Notes under the pieces: model-generated
Told to the model about the DNA's origin: nothing
Seen by the model: only the letters and a program-made list of their open reading frames with translations
The model's database searches: none
Shown: positions 56,300-64,000 of the stretch, piece by piece
Layout of the letters: the number at the start of each line of letters is the position of its first letter
Position numbering within the stretch: position 1 is the stretch's first letter
Translations under genes and position numbers: made by a program
NCBI RefSeq assembly: GCF_036203305.1
Contig: NZ_CP108131.1
Coordinates: 7,626,001-7,690,000, forward strand
Origin: Streptomyces sp. NBC_00190
GTDB taxonomy: Bacteria; Actinomycetota; Actinomycetes; Streptomycetales; Streptomycetaceae
DNA length: 64,000 nt
Direction of reading: 5' to 3'

Positions 56300-57073
56300 C
56301 TAGTCGTCCGAGCCGGTGGCCGACGGCGGAACTTCGACGACGAAGAACAGGAAGGTGGTTTTGCTCGAAAGGTCATGGAAGTCGTCGGGGAACAGTTCAC
56401 GGGCGGCCGGGTCGGGCTGCGGCTCGCTGATGACGGCAAGGCGAAAACCGGCGGTGGTGAAGGCATCGGTCATCGCGTGCAGTGGCTTGCGCCAGAACCG
56501 CATCGGGACGGACTGCCCGTTGAACGTCCAATCGAAGGCATAGCTGGTGGTCGCAAAGTAGTCGGGACGAGGATCCTGGATCGTGTAGGCCACGAAAGGG
56601 TGGTCCACCGACGCGATCAGCCGGCCGCCGGGCCTGAGCACTCGCCGCAACTCGGCCAGCGTCGGCCCCCAGTCCTCCAGATAGTGCAGCACCAGCGATG
56701 CGACCACGTGGTCGAATGCACCATCGGGGAACGGCAGGCGGTCGCGCAGGTCGGCCACGTGCAGGGCTGCGTCGTCACCGAGCCGCCGCCTTGCCAATGC
56801 CAGCATCCCGGCGCTGGAGTCGATGCCGGTGACGACGGCACCGCGGTCGCGCAGTGCGGCGGACAGGGGGCCCGAGCCGCAACCGGCGTCCAGGATCCGG
56901 CGGCCGGCCACGTCTCCGGCGAGGGCTAACATCGCAGGCCGCTCGTAGTACGCGTTCACCAGGTTGTTCTCGTTCTCCGCCGAGTACGCCTCGGCGAAAC
57001 CGTCGTAGTCATTCACCTGGTCCCGATCCGCGGACTGGGCGAAGTTCTCAGGCACATCGGTTCCGTGTTCCAT
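56300..57073 (-). CDS. Class I SAM-dependent methyltransferase
   Basis: A 257-residue methyltransferase: SAM motif I RILDAGCGSGPLSAAL (about residues 59-74), acidic end VVTGIDSS, motif around FDHVVASLVLHYLEDW and post-I LRRVLRPGGRLIASVDHPF. N-terminal YDGFAEAYS..NLVNAYYERPAM is typical of UbiE/type-11 small-molecule methyltransferases. Substrate unknown. Base use is slightly less GC-extreme than neighbours. Confidence 0.85.
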   Translation of the reverse strand: MEHGTDVPENFAQSADRDQVNDYDGFAEAYSAENENNLVNAYYERPAMLALAGDVAGRRILDAGCGSGPLSAALRDRGAVVTGIDSSAGMLALARRRLGDDAALHVADLRDRLPFPDGAFDHVVASLVLHYLEDWGPTLAELRRVLRPGGRLIASVDHPFVAYTIQDPRPDYFATTSYAFDWTFNGQSVPMRFWRKPLHAMTDAFTTAGFRLAVISEPQPDPAARELFPDDFHDLSSKTTFLFFVVEVPPSATGSDD

Positions 57074-57125
57074 CGTCGCAGCCTAGTAGTCACATGATCC
57101 ACCGGACAGGCGCCACCAGGTCAGG

Positions 57126-57539
57126 TCAACGAAGTGATCCGGGTCGCGCGACGAAGCGGGCGAGCTCGTCAGCGGCGCCGCGGGGCAGACCGGCGACTGC
57201 TGCGTCCGGCAGTGTCGTGATCACGGTGCACAGCTGCGCGGCGAGGTCTGGCAGCGGGGACCAGGCAGAAGCGGGGGCATTGACGGCGGCAAGCAGCAGG
57301 TCGCCCTCGTAGAAGCAGGCGTCGATCAACGGCTCCTCAAGCAGCAGGCGCACCGCGAGCGGAAGGACGTACGGCAGCGCCACCTGCTGTGAGATGAGGG
57401 TGCGCAGATCCGCCGGACCGAGTTCGCCCAGCGGAACATGCCGCAACGTATGCACCTTGCGGACCAAATGCGTCGCGTCAGGGGCAGGAGGCGCCTCGAC
57501 ATCGGCTACCGGCTCGTCATTGCTGACCTGTAGCCACAT
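57126..57539 (-). CDS. CdiI-like immunity family protein
   Basis: A 137-residue acidic protein. The segment DATHLVRKVHTLRHVPLGEL, GPADLRTLISQQVALPYVLPLAVRLL, then ACFYEGDLLLAAV resembles contact-dependent growth inhibition immunity proteins (CdiI_3-type: ..L...PL..L...DLR.LI.Q..GL..L.P.AL..L). No CdiA-like or other polymorphic toxin gene is adjacent, so it would be an orphan immunity gene. The start is uncertain: ATG at 57539 has no clear ribosome-binding site; GTG at 57596 is the alternative. Confidence 0.65.
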   Translation of the reverse strand: MWLQVSNDEPVADVEAPPAPDATHLVRKVHTLRHVPLGELGPADLRTLISQQVALPYVLPLAVRLLLEEPLIDACFYEGDLLLAAVNAPASAWSPLPDLAAQLCTVITTLPDAAVAGLPRGAADELARFVARPGSLR

Positions 57540-57633
57540 CGACAAGGTCAAGTAGTGGTGCGGTCCGGCCGCTTGGTACGACCGGACCGCCACCATCTAC
57601 CTGGCCGGACCACACCTCGCGGGCCTCTTCGGC

Positions 57634-59796
57634 CTAGCCGAGCCGGGTGACTCGCGTGCCGAACGAGGGCTCGGCCAGGGCGCCCTGGACCGCCACCGGT
57701 ACGCTCTTCGCCCCGTCTCCTACGCCCGCCGTCAGCACGCCGATCTCCGACCCGGCCTTCGCGGTGTGCGGAACCGGCGTCGCCCCGGCTTCGAGGGTGA
57801 GCTTCAGCCGCTGACCCGGTACGCCGATCACGTTCAGGTCCTTCGTGGCGACCAGCGGTGTGCGGCCGCCGAGCCCGTCGTCCACGTACCCCACCTGCTG
57901 GCCCTTGCGGATGACCGGAGCCGACGCGAGCGCCTCCCGTACCGCTTCGATGATCTTCTTGCTGTTCGCCTTCACCAGGGTCAGGCTGTTCCGGCCGTCC
58001 GGGTCCGGTCCGTCCACGTGCTGGTCCATCAGCGTGCCCAGGATCAGCGGGGTTTCGTCGCCGATCGACTTGTAGGCCGCCCACATCAGGGTTCCGCCGG
58101 CGGGCGTGCTGGACCCGGTCTTGATGCCCCTGATGCTCAGGCCCTGGGCCGTGAGGAGGTTGCCGTTGTTATTGGTGATGGGCTGGGGCAGCCCCTTGAT
58201 CGTGGCGCTGGGCAGGGCGACGATCGCGCGGAACGCCTCGTCCTTCATGACCGCCTCGGCCAGTGCGAGCTGATCGGCGGCGGTGCTGACGGTCCCCGCG
58301 TCCAGGCCGCTGGGGTCGGTGTACGTGGTGCTCCGCATGCCGAGTTCCCTGGCGGCGGCGTTCATCTTCTCGACGAACGCCGTCTCGGAGTCGCTGCCGG
58401 TGTCCCAGCGCGCCAGCAGGCGGGCGATGTTGTTGCCCGAGGGGATCATGAGCATCTTGAGCATGTCCGTCTGGCTGAACTTCGAACCGGCGGTGAGTCC
58501 TTCGATGCGGGACTCGTGCTCGGACGTGCCGTCCGCCACCGCCTTCGCGTCGACCTCGATGGAGGGGCCGGGGTCGTTCTTGCGCAGCGGGTGGTTCTTG
58601 AGGATGACGTAGGCCGTCATCACCTTGGCGACGCTGGCGGTGGGGACGGGCTTCTGCTCGCCGAAGGTCCCGATGTCACCGGACCCGGGGACGCGGACGG
58701 CCCCTTGCCCCTTGGCGGGCCAGGGGATGGAGAACTGCCCGGCGAGGGTGTGGTCCGGCTCGGCGGCGACGATGGCCGGGGCGGGCAGCGGGCGCAGCAA
58801 CTGGGCGCCGGTGAACGCGCCTGCGAGGAGGAGCAGGATCGGGGTCCACACCTTGACGCGCCGCACCAGGGTCCGGCGGGGGGTCTGCGGCGGGGGAGCG
58901 GTGTTGGTGAGCTCGGCCAGCAGTTCCAGCGGGGGCAGCGGGGCCGCGACGGCCGACGCCTTGGCCTCGGGCCACGGTTGGGGCTCGGACTTGGCCGGGG
59001 ACGGGGTGGGCGCCGGGGTGTCCAGCGGCTTGAGCGCGACGAACTGACTGGTCTTCTCGGAGTCGCTCTCGGCCCCCTGAGCCCAGGAGGGCACCCGCCG
59101 GGGCGGGTCCGCCGCCTCGGCGTCGTCCTTCTCCTCGGGCGCGGCTTCGGTCTCGGTCTCGGCCGCCGGAGCGTCGGTCTGGGCGTCGGCGTCGACCTCG
59201 TCGGGAGCCCCGGCCTCCTCGGGGGCCTCGTCGGACGGGTCGTCACCGTCGTCAGCGTCGTCTGGTACGTCCGCCTCGTCGGGTACGACGGCGTCCTCGG
59301 GGTCCGCGCTGTCGGCTGCCGGTGCGGTGTCCTCGGCTTCGTCGGAACCGGCCGGTGAGTCCTCGACTGACTCGATGTCCGCCTCGGTTTCGGCGTCGGG
59401 TTCGGCGTCTGCGTCGGGCTTGAGCTCGGCCTCCGCCTCGGGTTCGGCCTCCGCCTCGGGTTCGGCCTCAGGCTCGGCCTCCGCCTCGACCTCGGTCGCG
59501 GGCTCGACGTCCGCCTCGGTTTCGGCCTCAGGCTCGGCCTCCGCCTCGACCTCGGTCGCGGGCTCGACGTCCGCCTCGGTTTCGGCCTCCGCCTCGGCCT
59601 CGGCCGCAGGCTCGACGTCCGCCTCGGTTTCGGCCTCACGCTCGGCCTCCGCCTCCGCCGCGGCCTCCGCCCCCGCGGCCTCCGCCTCCGCCTCCGCGGG
59701 TTCCTCGACGACCGTGTCGGGTTCCGCCTCCGGGACCGTCTCCTCTTCGGTCTCCGCCTTCTTCGAGGAACCGCCCGCCACCGTTTCCGCCTTCAT
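57634..59796 (-). CDS. D-alanyl-D-alanine carboxypeptidase with long acidic repeat domain
   Basis: A 720-residue class S11 penicillin-binding protein. The N-terminal about 250 residues are almost only Glu, Ala, Asp, Val, Pro and Thr repeats (EAEAEPEAE), predicted cytoplasmic because they precede the only membrane helix (VWTPILLLLAGAFTGAQLL, about 310-330). The extracellular catalytic domain has SVAK (SxxK, about 382), SGN (about 452) and KTG (about 559). It trims the pentapeptide stem of peptidoglycan. The repeat region contains an exact 60-bp duplication. The leader carries a 16-bp hairpin. Confidence 0.88.
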   Translation of the reverse strand: MKAETVAGGSSKKAETEEETVPEAEPDTVVEEPAEAEAEAAGAEAAAEAEAEREAETEADVEPAAEAEAEAETEADVEPATEVEAEAEPEAETEADVEPATEVEAEAEPEAEPEAEAEPEAEAELKPDADAEPDAETEADIESVEDSPAGSDEAEDTAPAADSADPEDAVVPDEADVPDDADDGDDPSDEAPEEAGAPDEVDADAQTDAPAAETETEAAPEEKDDAEAADPPRRVPSWAQGAESDSEKTSQFVALKPLDTPAPTPSPAKSEPQPWPEAKASAVAAPLPPLELLAELTNTAPPPQTPRRTLVRRVKVWTPILLLLAGAFTGAQLLRPLPAPAIVAAEPDHTLAGQFSIPWPAKGQGAVRVPGSGDIGTFGEQKPVPTASVAKVMTAYVILKNHPLRKNDPGPSIEVDAKAVADGTSEHESRIEGLTAGSKFSQTDMLKMLMIPSGNNIARLLARWDTGSDSETAFVEKMNAAARELGMRSTTYTDPSGLDAGTVSTAADQLALAEAVMKDEAFRAIVALPSATIKGLPQPITNNNGNLLTAQGLSIRGIKTGSSTPAGGTLMWAAYKSIGDETPLILGTLMDQHVDGPDPDGRNSLTLVKANSKKIIEAVREALASAPVIRKGQQVGYVDDGLGGRTPLVATKDLNVIGVPGQRLKLTLEAGATPVPHTAKAGSEIGVLTAGVGDGAKSVPVAVQGALAEPSFGTRVTRLG
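59461..59580 (-). repeat. Perfect 60-bp tandem duplication in the carboxypeptidase gene
   Basis: 59461-59520 and 59521-59580 are identical, encoding two copies of a 20-residue unit (core ADVEPATEVEAEAEPEAE). A diverged third unit follows at about 59581-59640. Perfect identity implies a recent duplication or gene conversion. Confidence 0.92.
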
Positions 59797-60113
59797 CCCA
59801 GCCCCGCCTTGCCGCTCACACCCGACGGCCGCCCGCCACCGCCCACGCGGTGGCGGGCGGCCCGCCGGTCTTGCCGATACGTCGGGCGAGGCCCTCCACG
59901 GAGCCTCGCCGATCACCTAGATGCCCCCGGCCACCCACCCGTTCCTCCCCGTGGATCCTGTGACCATTCGGTCATATTCCCTGGCCGGGAGGAGTGCGCA
60001 CGCAGGGCACGTCGCTTCACCCAGGGACGGTGAGTAGGGCTACTCATGACCGCTGCGCCGCCTCGGCCGACCATGGACGACACCACCACCGTGCCACCCG
60101 AACGGGGACGTCC
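59797..60113. other. Divergent intergenic region
   Basis: 317 bases between the divergent carboxypeptidase and PlsC genes. Besides the 59827-59862 hairpin it holds an 8-bp dyad GGCGAGGC/GCCTCGCC (59885-59892, 59903-59910) and the small palindrome TGACC-ATTC-GGTCA (59961-59974). No gene is evident. Confidence 0.6.
59827..59862 (-). terminator. 16-bp hairpin in the leader of the carboxypeptidase gene
   Basis: GGCCGCCCGCCACCGC (59827-59842) pairs perfectly with 59847-59862 around a CCAC loop, 31 nt upstream of the ATG. No minus-strand gene lies directly upstream for it to terminate, so it may be an attenuator or a boundary element. Confidence 0.6.
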
Positions 60114-60800
60114 ATGCTCAGCCGAATCGCCGCCGCCGTCGTACCCGCCTGCGGGACCCTGACGGTCACCGCCGACCCCGGGGCGCGGCCCGCCGCCGGC
60201 AGCATCCTCGTCGCCAACCACACCTCGCTCGCCGACCCCGCCGTGGTGGTCGCCGCGCTGCGCCGGTACGGGATCGAGCCGGTCATCCTGGCCACCAGCG
60301 GGCTGTGGCGGGTGCCGCTGCTCGGGTCCGCGCTGCGGCGCGAAGGGCACATCGCCGTCCACCGCGGAACCCACCGGGCCGCCGATTCTCTCGATGCCGC
60401 GGCCGTCGCCCTCGCCTCGGGCCGCAGCGTGCTGCTCTACGGAGAGGGCCGGCTGCCGGGCCGCCGCGACGCGGGGGAGTCCGCCCCGGGCCCCTTCCGT
60501 AGCGGCTTGGCCCGGCTCGCCGCCGCGACCGGCGCCCCCGTCGTACCCGTTGGCCAGGCAGGCGCCCGCCGCCTGTGCTCCGGCAGCAGCGCCAAGCAGC
60601 TCGCCGGAGCCCTCACCGCCCCGCTGCGCAGGCCCTGCCTCCACGTGCACATCGGCTCGCCGCTCCACCTCCCCGACCGGGTCCCGGAGGCGACGGAGCG
60701 GGCCCGTGAGGCCGTCACCGCCGCCTGGCGCACCGCGGCCCTCTCCCTCGGTGAACTCGCCGGGCCGGGTCAGGAGCCGTCGCGGGGTGACCACTCCTAG
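60114..60800 (+). CDS. PlsC-like 1-acylglycerol-3-phosphate acyltransferase
   Basis: A 228-residue acyltransferase. Block I is NHTSLADP (HxxxxD, about residues 35-42), block II-III about GHIAVHRGTHRAADSL and the EG of LLYGEGRLPGRRDAG (P-E-G-like), then APVVPVGQAGA. These proteins acylate lysophosphatidic acid or related lipids at the membrane. ATG at 60114 follows GGGGAC. The last 4 bp overlap the convergent lipoprotein gene. Confidence 0.85.
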   Translation: MLSRIAAAVVPACGTLTVTADPGARPAAGSILVANHTSLADPAVVVAALRRYGIEPVILATSGLWRVPLLGSALRREGHIAVHRGTHRAADSLDAAAVALASGRSVLLYGEGRLPGRRDAGESAPGPFRSGLARLAAATGAPVVPVGQAGARRLCSGSSAKQLAGALTAPLRRPCLHVHIGSPLHLPDRVPEATERAREAVTAAWRTAALSLGELAGPGQEPSRGDHS

Positions 60801-61528
60801 CGTGTGCTGTGGGACAGGACCACGTGGGCAGCGACCCCGTCGGCGTCCGTGTCGATGATGGACACCACCAGCGGGCTGCTGCCCGTCGGCCCGCCGGCCG
60901 TAGCGCGCATCCGGTAGCGCTCCACGCGCACGCCCTCGCGGGCGAGCGGACCGCCGCCGGCGTACATCGACTCCGGCATGCGGTCGTTGGCGATGCGCAG
61001 CGCCGCCGCGCGCCAGGTTCCCGAGGCCTGGTCGAAGCGCTCCAGCAGGAAGCCCGGTCCGCTGCCCGGCCGGTCGCCCGGTTCGCCGACGAGGATCTCC
61101 ATCTGGAAGGCGACCAGCAGGTGCCGGTACTCGGAGGAGTTGCCGTTCCGCAGGGTGACGGTGAACTCCTGAGCCGCGCCTCCGCGTACGAGGGCGAGTC
61201 CGCCGCCCCGGGTGTCGACCGCGACCTTCAGCCGGGTCGGGGCGGCGGGCGGCGCGGCCGGGGTCGTGGCGGAGGCCGACGGCGCGGAGGAAGCGGCGGC
61301 GGGAGTCGCGGACGGGGACGCGGAGGCGGACACGGGCGGCGAGGCGGCGGACTCGGTGGGCGTGGCCGACGGGGACGCCGATCCGGAAGCGGAGGCCGAC
61401 GGGGACGCGCTGCCCGGGGTCCCGCCGTCCTTCTTCCCGCATCCCGTCAGGCCGGTCAGGCCCGCCAGCAGTACGGCGGCCGCGGTCGCGGCGGTCAGGA
61501 CCCGGCGGGGTCCGGCGGATGCGGGCAT
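60797..61528 (-). CDS. Lipoprotein with Ser/Ala/Pro linker and beta-rich domain
   Basis: A 243-residue lipoprotein: hydrophobic TAATAAAVLLAGLTGLTGC with lipobox LTGC (Cys30), then about 60 residues of Ser/Ala/Pro/Thr linker (SASPSASASGSASPSATP), then a domain (about 98-243) with LVRGGAAQEFTVTLRNGNSSEYRHLLVAF, probably an Ig-like beta-sandwich. Family not recognised. It is likely anchored outside the membrane with the linker crossing the wall. Confidence 0.78.
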   Translation of the reverse strand: MPASAGPRRVLTAATAAAVLLAGLTGLTGCGKKDGGTPGSASPSASASGSASPSATPTESAASPPVSASASPSATPAAASSAPSASATTPAAPPAAPTRLKVAVDTRGGGLALVRGGAAQEFTVTLRNGNSSEYRHLLVAFQMEILVGEPGDRPGSGPGFLLERFDQASGTWRAAALRIANDRMPESMYAGGGPLAREGVRVERYRMRATAGGPTGSSPLVVSIIDTDADGVAAHVVLSHSTR

Positions 61529-61645
61529 GAGATCGGTTCCCCTACAGGTCGGCTGAGGCAGGAACCTAACAAGCGGGCACCGCGCCGACGAGCCCGGGCG
61601 TGCATCGAAGCGGCGACGGTTGGGTCACGGCCTAGCCGCGAAGCA

Positions 61646-62077
61646 TCAGCTCAGAGGCTTCTCGAAGTTGAACGCGGTCACTGCCATCCGCTCACGGAAG
61701 TAGAACCGGTGGGCGTCGGTCCGCTGGGTTCCGGAGTCCAGGGTGAGCGAGGTGCAGCCGGCTGCCCTGGCGCGCTCCTCGAGGTGCGCGAGGAGCGCGC
61801 GGCCCACACCGGTGGAGCGGGCGGCCGAGGTGGTGACCAGGTCGTCGACGTAGAGCTTGCGGACCTGGCAGGTGTTCGCGACGATCCGCCAGCCGGCCGC
61901 GCCCACGCACACGCCGTCGGCGTCGTAGGCCGCGGTGAAGCGCAGCCCCTGGCCCTGTCCCTCGGCGAGGACGGAGAGGAAGAGGTCTTCGGTGAGGTGG
62001 GGGCGCAGTTCGAGCAGTACGGGGAGCAGGTCCTCGGTCAGTCGCGAGTCGCCGGGCTCAAGGTCGATGATCTTCAT
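61646..62077 (-). CDS. GNAT-family acetyltransferase
   Basis: A 143-residue acetyltransferase: MKIIDLEPGDSRLTEDLLPVL, then core VRKLYVDDLVTTSAARSTGVGRALLAHLEERARAAGC with the acetyl-CoA motif RSTGVGRALL (about 85-94), and DSGTQRTDAHRFYFRERM. Matches small GNATs often annotated as YjdJ/PhnO-like. Substrate unknown. ATG at 62077. Confidence 0.83.
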   Translation of the reverse strand: MKIIDLEPGDSRLTEDLLPVLLELRPHLTEDLFLSVLAEGQGQGLRFTAAYDADGVCVGAAGWRIVANTCQVRKLYVDDLVTTSAARSTGVGRALLAHLEERARAAGCTSLTLDSGTQRTDAHRFYFRERMAVTAFNFEKPLS

Positions 62078-62235
62078 TGGGTCAGCGTAATCGGCCCCTG
62101 CGGGTGCGCAGTCGGGTGGGTGGGACGTCCGCCAATCGGCTTGGACTTGGCCGTGCTCGGCCGGGTGCCGGGACACGCGTCGGCTCCTTCTTTAGGTTCT
62201 TGGGTGTCCCCAGCCTCCTCGAAAAAGGTGGATCC

Positions 62236-62436
62236 ATGCGTTCTGTGCGCTCCGCGCTCTCCGTCCTCGCCGCCGGCGCGATCGTCCTCGGCGGCGCGTC
62301 CGCGGCCGCCGCCGACGTGAACGTCTACGCTCCGTCCGAGAACTCGTACACGTTCGTCTTCGGCGACTGGTTCCAGATCGCCGGCGACGACGTGTTCAAC
62401 GCGGGCCACGACAACACGGTCGGCTCCAACAACTGA
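62236..62436 (+). CDS. Small secreted peptide precursor
   Basis: A 66-residue protein: signal peptide RSALSVLAAGAIVLGGASAAAA (residues 5-26 region) and a mature part of about 40 residues, VNVYAPSENSYTFVFGDWF then AGDDVFNAGHDNTVGSNN, rich in Asp, Asn, Gly and aromatic residues and without Cys. It lacks chaplin features beyond size. AAGGTGG lies 7 nt before the ATG. A 17-bp hairpin follows the stop closely, consistent with a short monocistronic, well-expressed transcript. Confidence 0.72.
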   Translation: MRSVRSALSVLAAGAIVLGGASAAAADVNVYAPSENSYTFVFGDWFQIAGDDVFNAGHDNTVGSNN

Positions 62437-62443
62437 CGACGCG

Positions 62444-62481
62444 GCGAGGCGGCCCGCCCCACGTGGGGCGGGCCGCCTCGC
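62444..62481 (+). terminator. 17-bp perfect hairpin terminator
   Basis: 62444-62460 pairs perfectly with 62465-62481 around ACGT (arms contain GAGGCGGCCCGCCCC), starting 8 nt after the small secreted peptide stop. No U-tract, as is common for Streptomyces terminators. Confidence 0.85.
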
Positions 62482-62565
62482 GCGGCCTCGCCCGGCATGT
62501 TGCAAGGGGAGGGGATCGGGAGAGCAAGGGGGAGGGACCGTTACCGGCGGCAGGAGTGGCACCTC

Positions 62566-62982
62566 ATGAAGTACATGCTGATGGTCCTGGGCAAGCAGGC
62601 CGACTACGAAGCCATGAGCGGCAAGGCGAGCGGTGACAGCCCGGCCTGGTCCGCGGCGGAACTCAAGGCGATGTTCGACCACATGGGCGCGCTGAACGAC
62701 GAACTGGCCGCGGCGGGCGAGCTGGTCGACGCGCAGGGACTGGCCGAACCCCGCCAGGCGCGTCTGGTGACCGCCGACGCCGACGGCGCCCCGGTGGTTT
62801 CCGACGTGCCGTACGGGGAGAAGAGCGCGGTCATCGCCGGGTACTGGGTCGTCGACGTCCCCGACTTCGGCCGAGCCGCCGAGATCGCCGCCCGCGCCCA
62901 GGCCTGCCCGGTCCCCGAGGGCGCGCCCACCTACCCGGTCGTCGTCCACCCCGTCGGCGGCGCCCCCGAAACCGCGAAGTGA
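62566..62982 (+). CDS. YCII-related (DGPF-type) protein
   Basis: A 138-residue protein of the YCII fold: MKYMLMVLGKQADYEAM at the start, WSAAELKAMFDHMGALNDELAAAGELVDAQGLA, and GYWVVDVPDFGRAAEIAARAQACP. Such proteins often neighbour ECF sigma-70 genes, but none is seen here. Catalytic role unproven. ATG at 62566 has CAGGAG upstream. Confidence 0.87.
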   Translation: MKYMLMVLGKQADYEAMSGKASGDSPAWSAAELKAMFDHMGALNDELAAAGELVDAQGLAEPRQARLVTADADGAPVVSDVPYGEKSAVIAGYWVVDVPDFGRAAEIAARAQACPVPEGAPTYPVVVHPVGGAPETAK

Positions 62983-63070
62983 CGACCCGGCCCATCCGCG
63001 ATCCGGAAGCCGGTGTCCGCATGCCGGACGCCCGTCACGGTTGTCAGACCTCCCGCCTACTCTTGATCAC

Positions 63071-63250
63071 GTGAGTCCGACCCCTGACAACCTCGCCCCC
63101 GAGCGTCCCCTCGCTGAGATCAACGCCGACATCCGCGGCTTGTTCGCCCGAGCCGACGGCCGCCTGTCCGACGCCGAGCGCGTGCGGCACGCGATGCTGC
63201 TGGCGGAGTGGGCCGCCGCGATACGGGCGTCGGTCGTCCCCGCGGCGTAG
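63071..63250 (+). CDS. 59-residue conserved-looking small protein
   Basis: A short soluble protein: TPDNLAPERPLAEINADIRG, LFARADGRLSDAERVRHAML, LLAEWAAAIRASVVPAA. Helical and amphipathic, with third-position GC typical of coding sequence. I recall similar short proteins in Streptomyces but cannot name a family. GTG at 63071 is the likely start; no strong ribosome-binding site. Confidence 0.6.
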   Translation: MSPTPDNLAPERPLAEINADIRGLFARADGRLSDAERVRHAMLLAEWAAAIRASVVPAA

Positions 63251-63436
63251 CGGGCTCGCCAGGCCACCGTCCGGCCCACCGACCCACCGTCCACCCGCCA
63301 CCGGCCGCAGCCGATCGCGGTGTGGCGTGCCGTGTCGTGTCGGACCGATGAATTCCCGGTCCGGCGGCAGTCTTCCCCACGGGCTCCCGCGCCGGCCCCT
63401 TCGTTCCGGCGCTCCGCACGCACGAGAAGGTGGACG

Positions 63437-64000
63437 ATGAGCGGTCTGCGCAGGCTCCTGGAAGCCCACGTCGGTGACGGCCGACTGCCCGGCGCGGTGG
63501 GTCTGGTGGCCCGGGGCGATGACATCGAGGTGGCGGCCGTAGGCTCCCTCGACACCTCCGGCGGCGCCCCGATGGAACGCGACTCCCTCTTCCGGGTCGC
63601 CTCGCTCACCAAGCCGGTGATCGCCGCGGCCGCGATGACGATGATCGAGGACGGCCTGCTCGCCCTCGACGTGCCGGTCACCCGCTGGCTGCCGGAACTC
63701 GCGGCGCCGATGGTCGCCCGTACGCCGTCCTCACCCGTCGACGACGTGGTTCCCGCCGAGCGCCCGATCACCGTCGAAGACCTCCTCACCTTCCGGGCCG
63801 GCTACGGCTTTCCCGCGGACTTCTCGCTGCCCGCCGTCCGGCTGCTCTTCAGCGAGCTGGGGCAGGGACCACCGCAGCCCCAGCAGATCGCGGCGCCGGA
63901 CGAGTGGATGGCGGCCCTCGCACGGATCCCGCTCCTCCACCAGCCGGGCCGGGCATGGCTCTACAACACCTGCTCCGACATCCTCGGAGTGCTCATGGCC
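63437..64000 (+). CDS. Beta-lactamase-fold serine hydrolase (3' partial)
   Basis: The first 188 residues of a class C beta-lactamase-like serine hydrolase. SxxK is SLTK in FRVASLTKPVIAAAAM (about residue 60), followed by LALDVPVTRWLPEL, VEDLLTFRAGYGFP and the second motif YNT in WLYNTCSDILGVL (about 176). No signal peptide, so probably a cytoplasmic esterase or peptidase of the EstB type. GAGAAGG precedes the ATG. The gene runs off the window. Confidence 0.88.
   Translation, partial: MSGLRRLLEAHVGDGRLPGAVGLVARGDDIEVAAVGSLDTSGGAPMERDSLFRVASLTKPVIAAAAMTMIEDGLLALDVPVTRWLPELAAPMVARTPSSPVDDVVPAERPITVEDLLTFRAGYGFPADFSLPAVRLLFSELGQGPPQPQQIAAPDEWMAALARIPLLHQPGRAWLYNTCSDILGVLMA

Noticed and set aside
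54786..57073. A siderophore or nonribosomal peptide cluster around the aryl-AMP ligase
   Set aside because: The ligase is truncated, and no isochorismatase, carrier or synthetase gene lies nearby; the methyltransferase next to it is generic.
62566..62982. YCII protein as partner of an ECF sigma factor
   Set aside because: No sigma-70-like gene is found on either side.

Overview
The window is very GC-rich, with strong third-position G/C bias, frequent GTG/TTG starts and many stop/start overlaps. Gene content (hyp hydrogenase maturation genes, DUF6158, DUF6328, DUF6381 and DUF6204 proteins, type III polyketide synthase, ohr/ohrR) points to a Streptomyces chromosome. No tRNA, rRNA, CRISPR array or complete transposase was seen. 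The window starts inside hypF and ends inside a serine hydrolase gene.

Layout. 1-4.3 kb: hypF-hypC-hypD-hypE, tightly packed, making the Fe(CN)2CO ligands of a [NiFe] hydrogenase whose structural genes must lie outside. 4.4-10.3 kb: small conserved proteins, a TetR/MFS efflux pair with a palindromic operator, an XRE-TPR regulator and a secreted M64 peptidase. 10.3-17.6 kb: an accessory block with an internally deleted IS5-type element in the stop codon of the peptidase gene, a GntR fragment, a two-component system with a CPBP protease, a metallo-hydrolase/MarR pair and an NmrA-like reductase/TetR pair. A 14-bp inverted repeat bounds this block on both sides. 17.7-25.2 kb: housekeeping and accessory enzymes (glutamine amidotransferase, VOC protein, 2OG-Fe oxygenase, secreted hydrolase, Tat-exported molybdopterin oxidoreductase, acetyltransferase, HNH nuclease lipoprotein with a coupled 93-residue partner).

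25.4-37.9 kb is the most distinctive locus: five co-directional genes for a DUF4132 protein, a 1667-residue unclassified protein, a MoxR-type AAA+ ATPase, a DUF5682-VWA fusion and a SWIM zinc-finger protein. Three of the four junctions overlap as GTGA or TTGA. The set resembles the uncharacterised E. coli yehI/L/M/P/Q genes, but has a fused DUF5682-VWA and an extra giant component. It is the best candidate for an undescribed system.

38-46.5 kb: a MarR/SnoaL pair with adjacent palindromes, a HAD gene with a damaged start, a lipoprotein with five 12-residue repeats, a frameshifted carboxylesterase, and a type III PKS - methyltransferase - flavoprotein - UbiA prenyltransferase set that probably makes a tailored phenolic or quinone lipid. 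46.4-64 kb: PHP protein, ohrR/ohr, flavin monooxygenase, a membrane-anchored VWA pair, an ArsR-like regulator, a MITE-like repeat abutting a truncated aryl-AMP ligase, a CdiI-like immunity protein, a D,D-carboxypeptidase with a long acidic repeat domain, PlsC, lipoproteins, acetyltransferase, YCII protein and a partial serine hydrolase.

Starts were chosen from ribosome-binding sites, overlaps and family N-termini. Family names come from recognised motifs, not from database searches.
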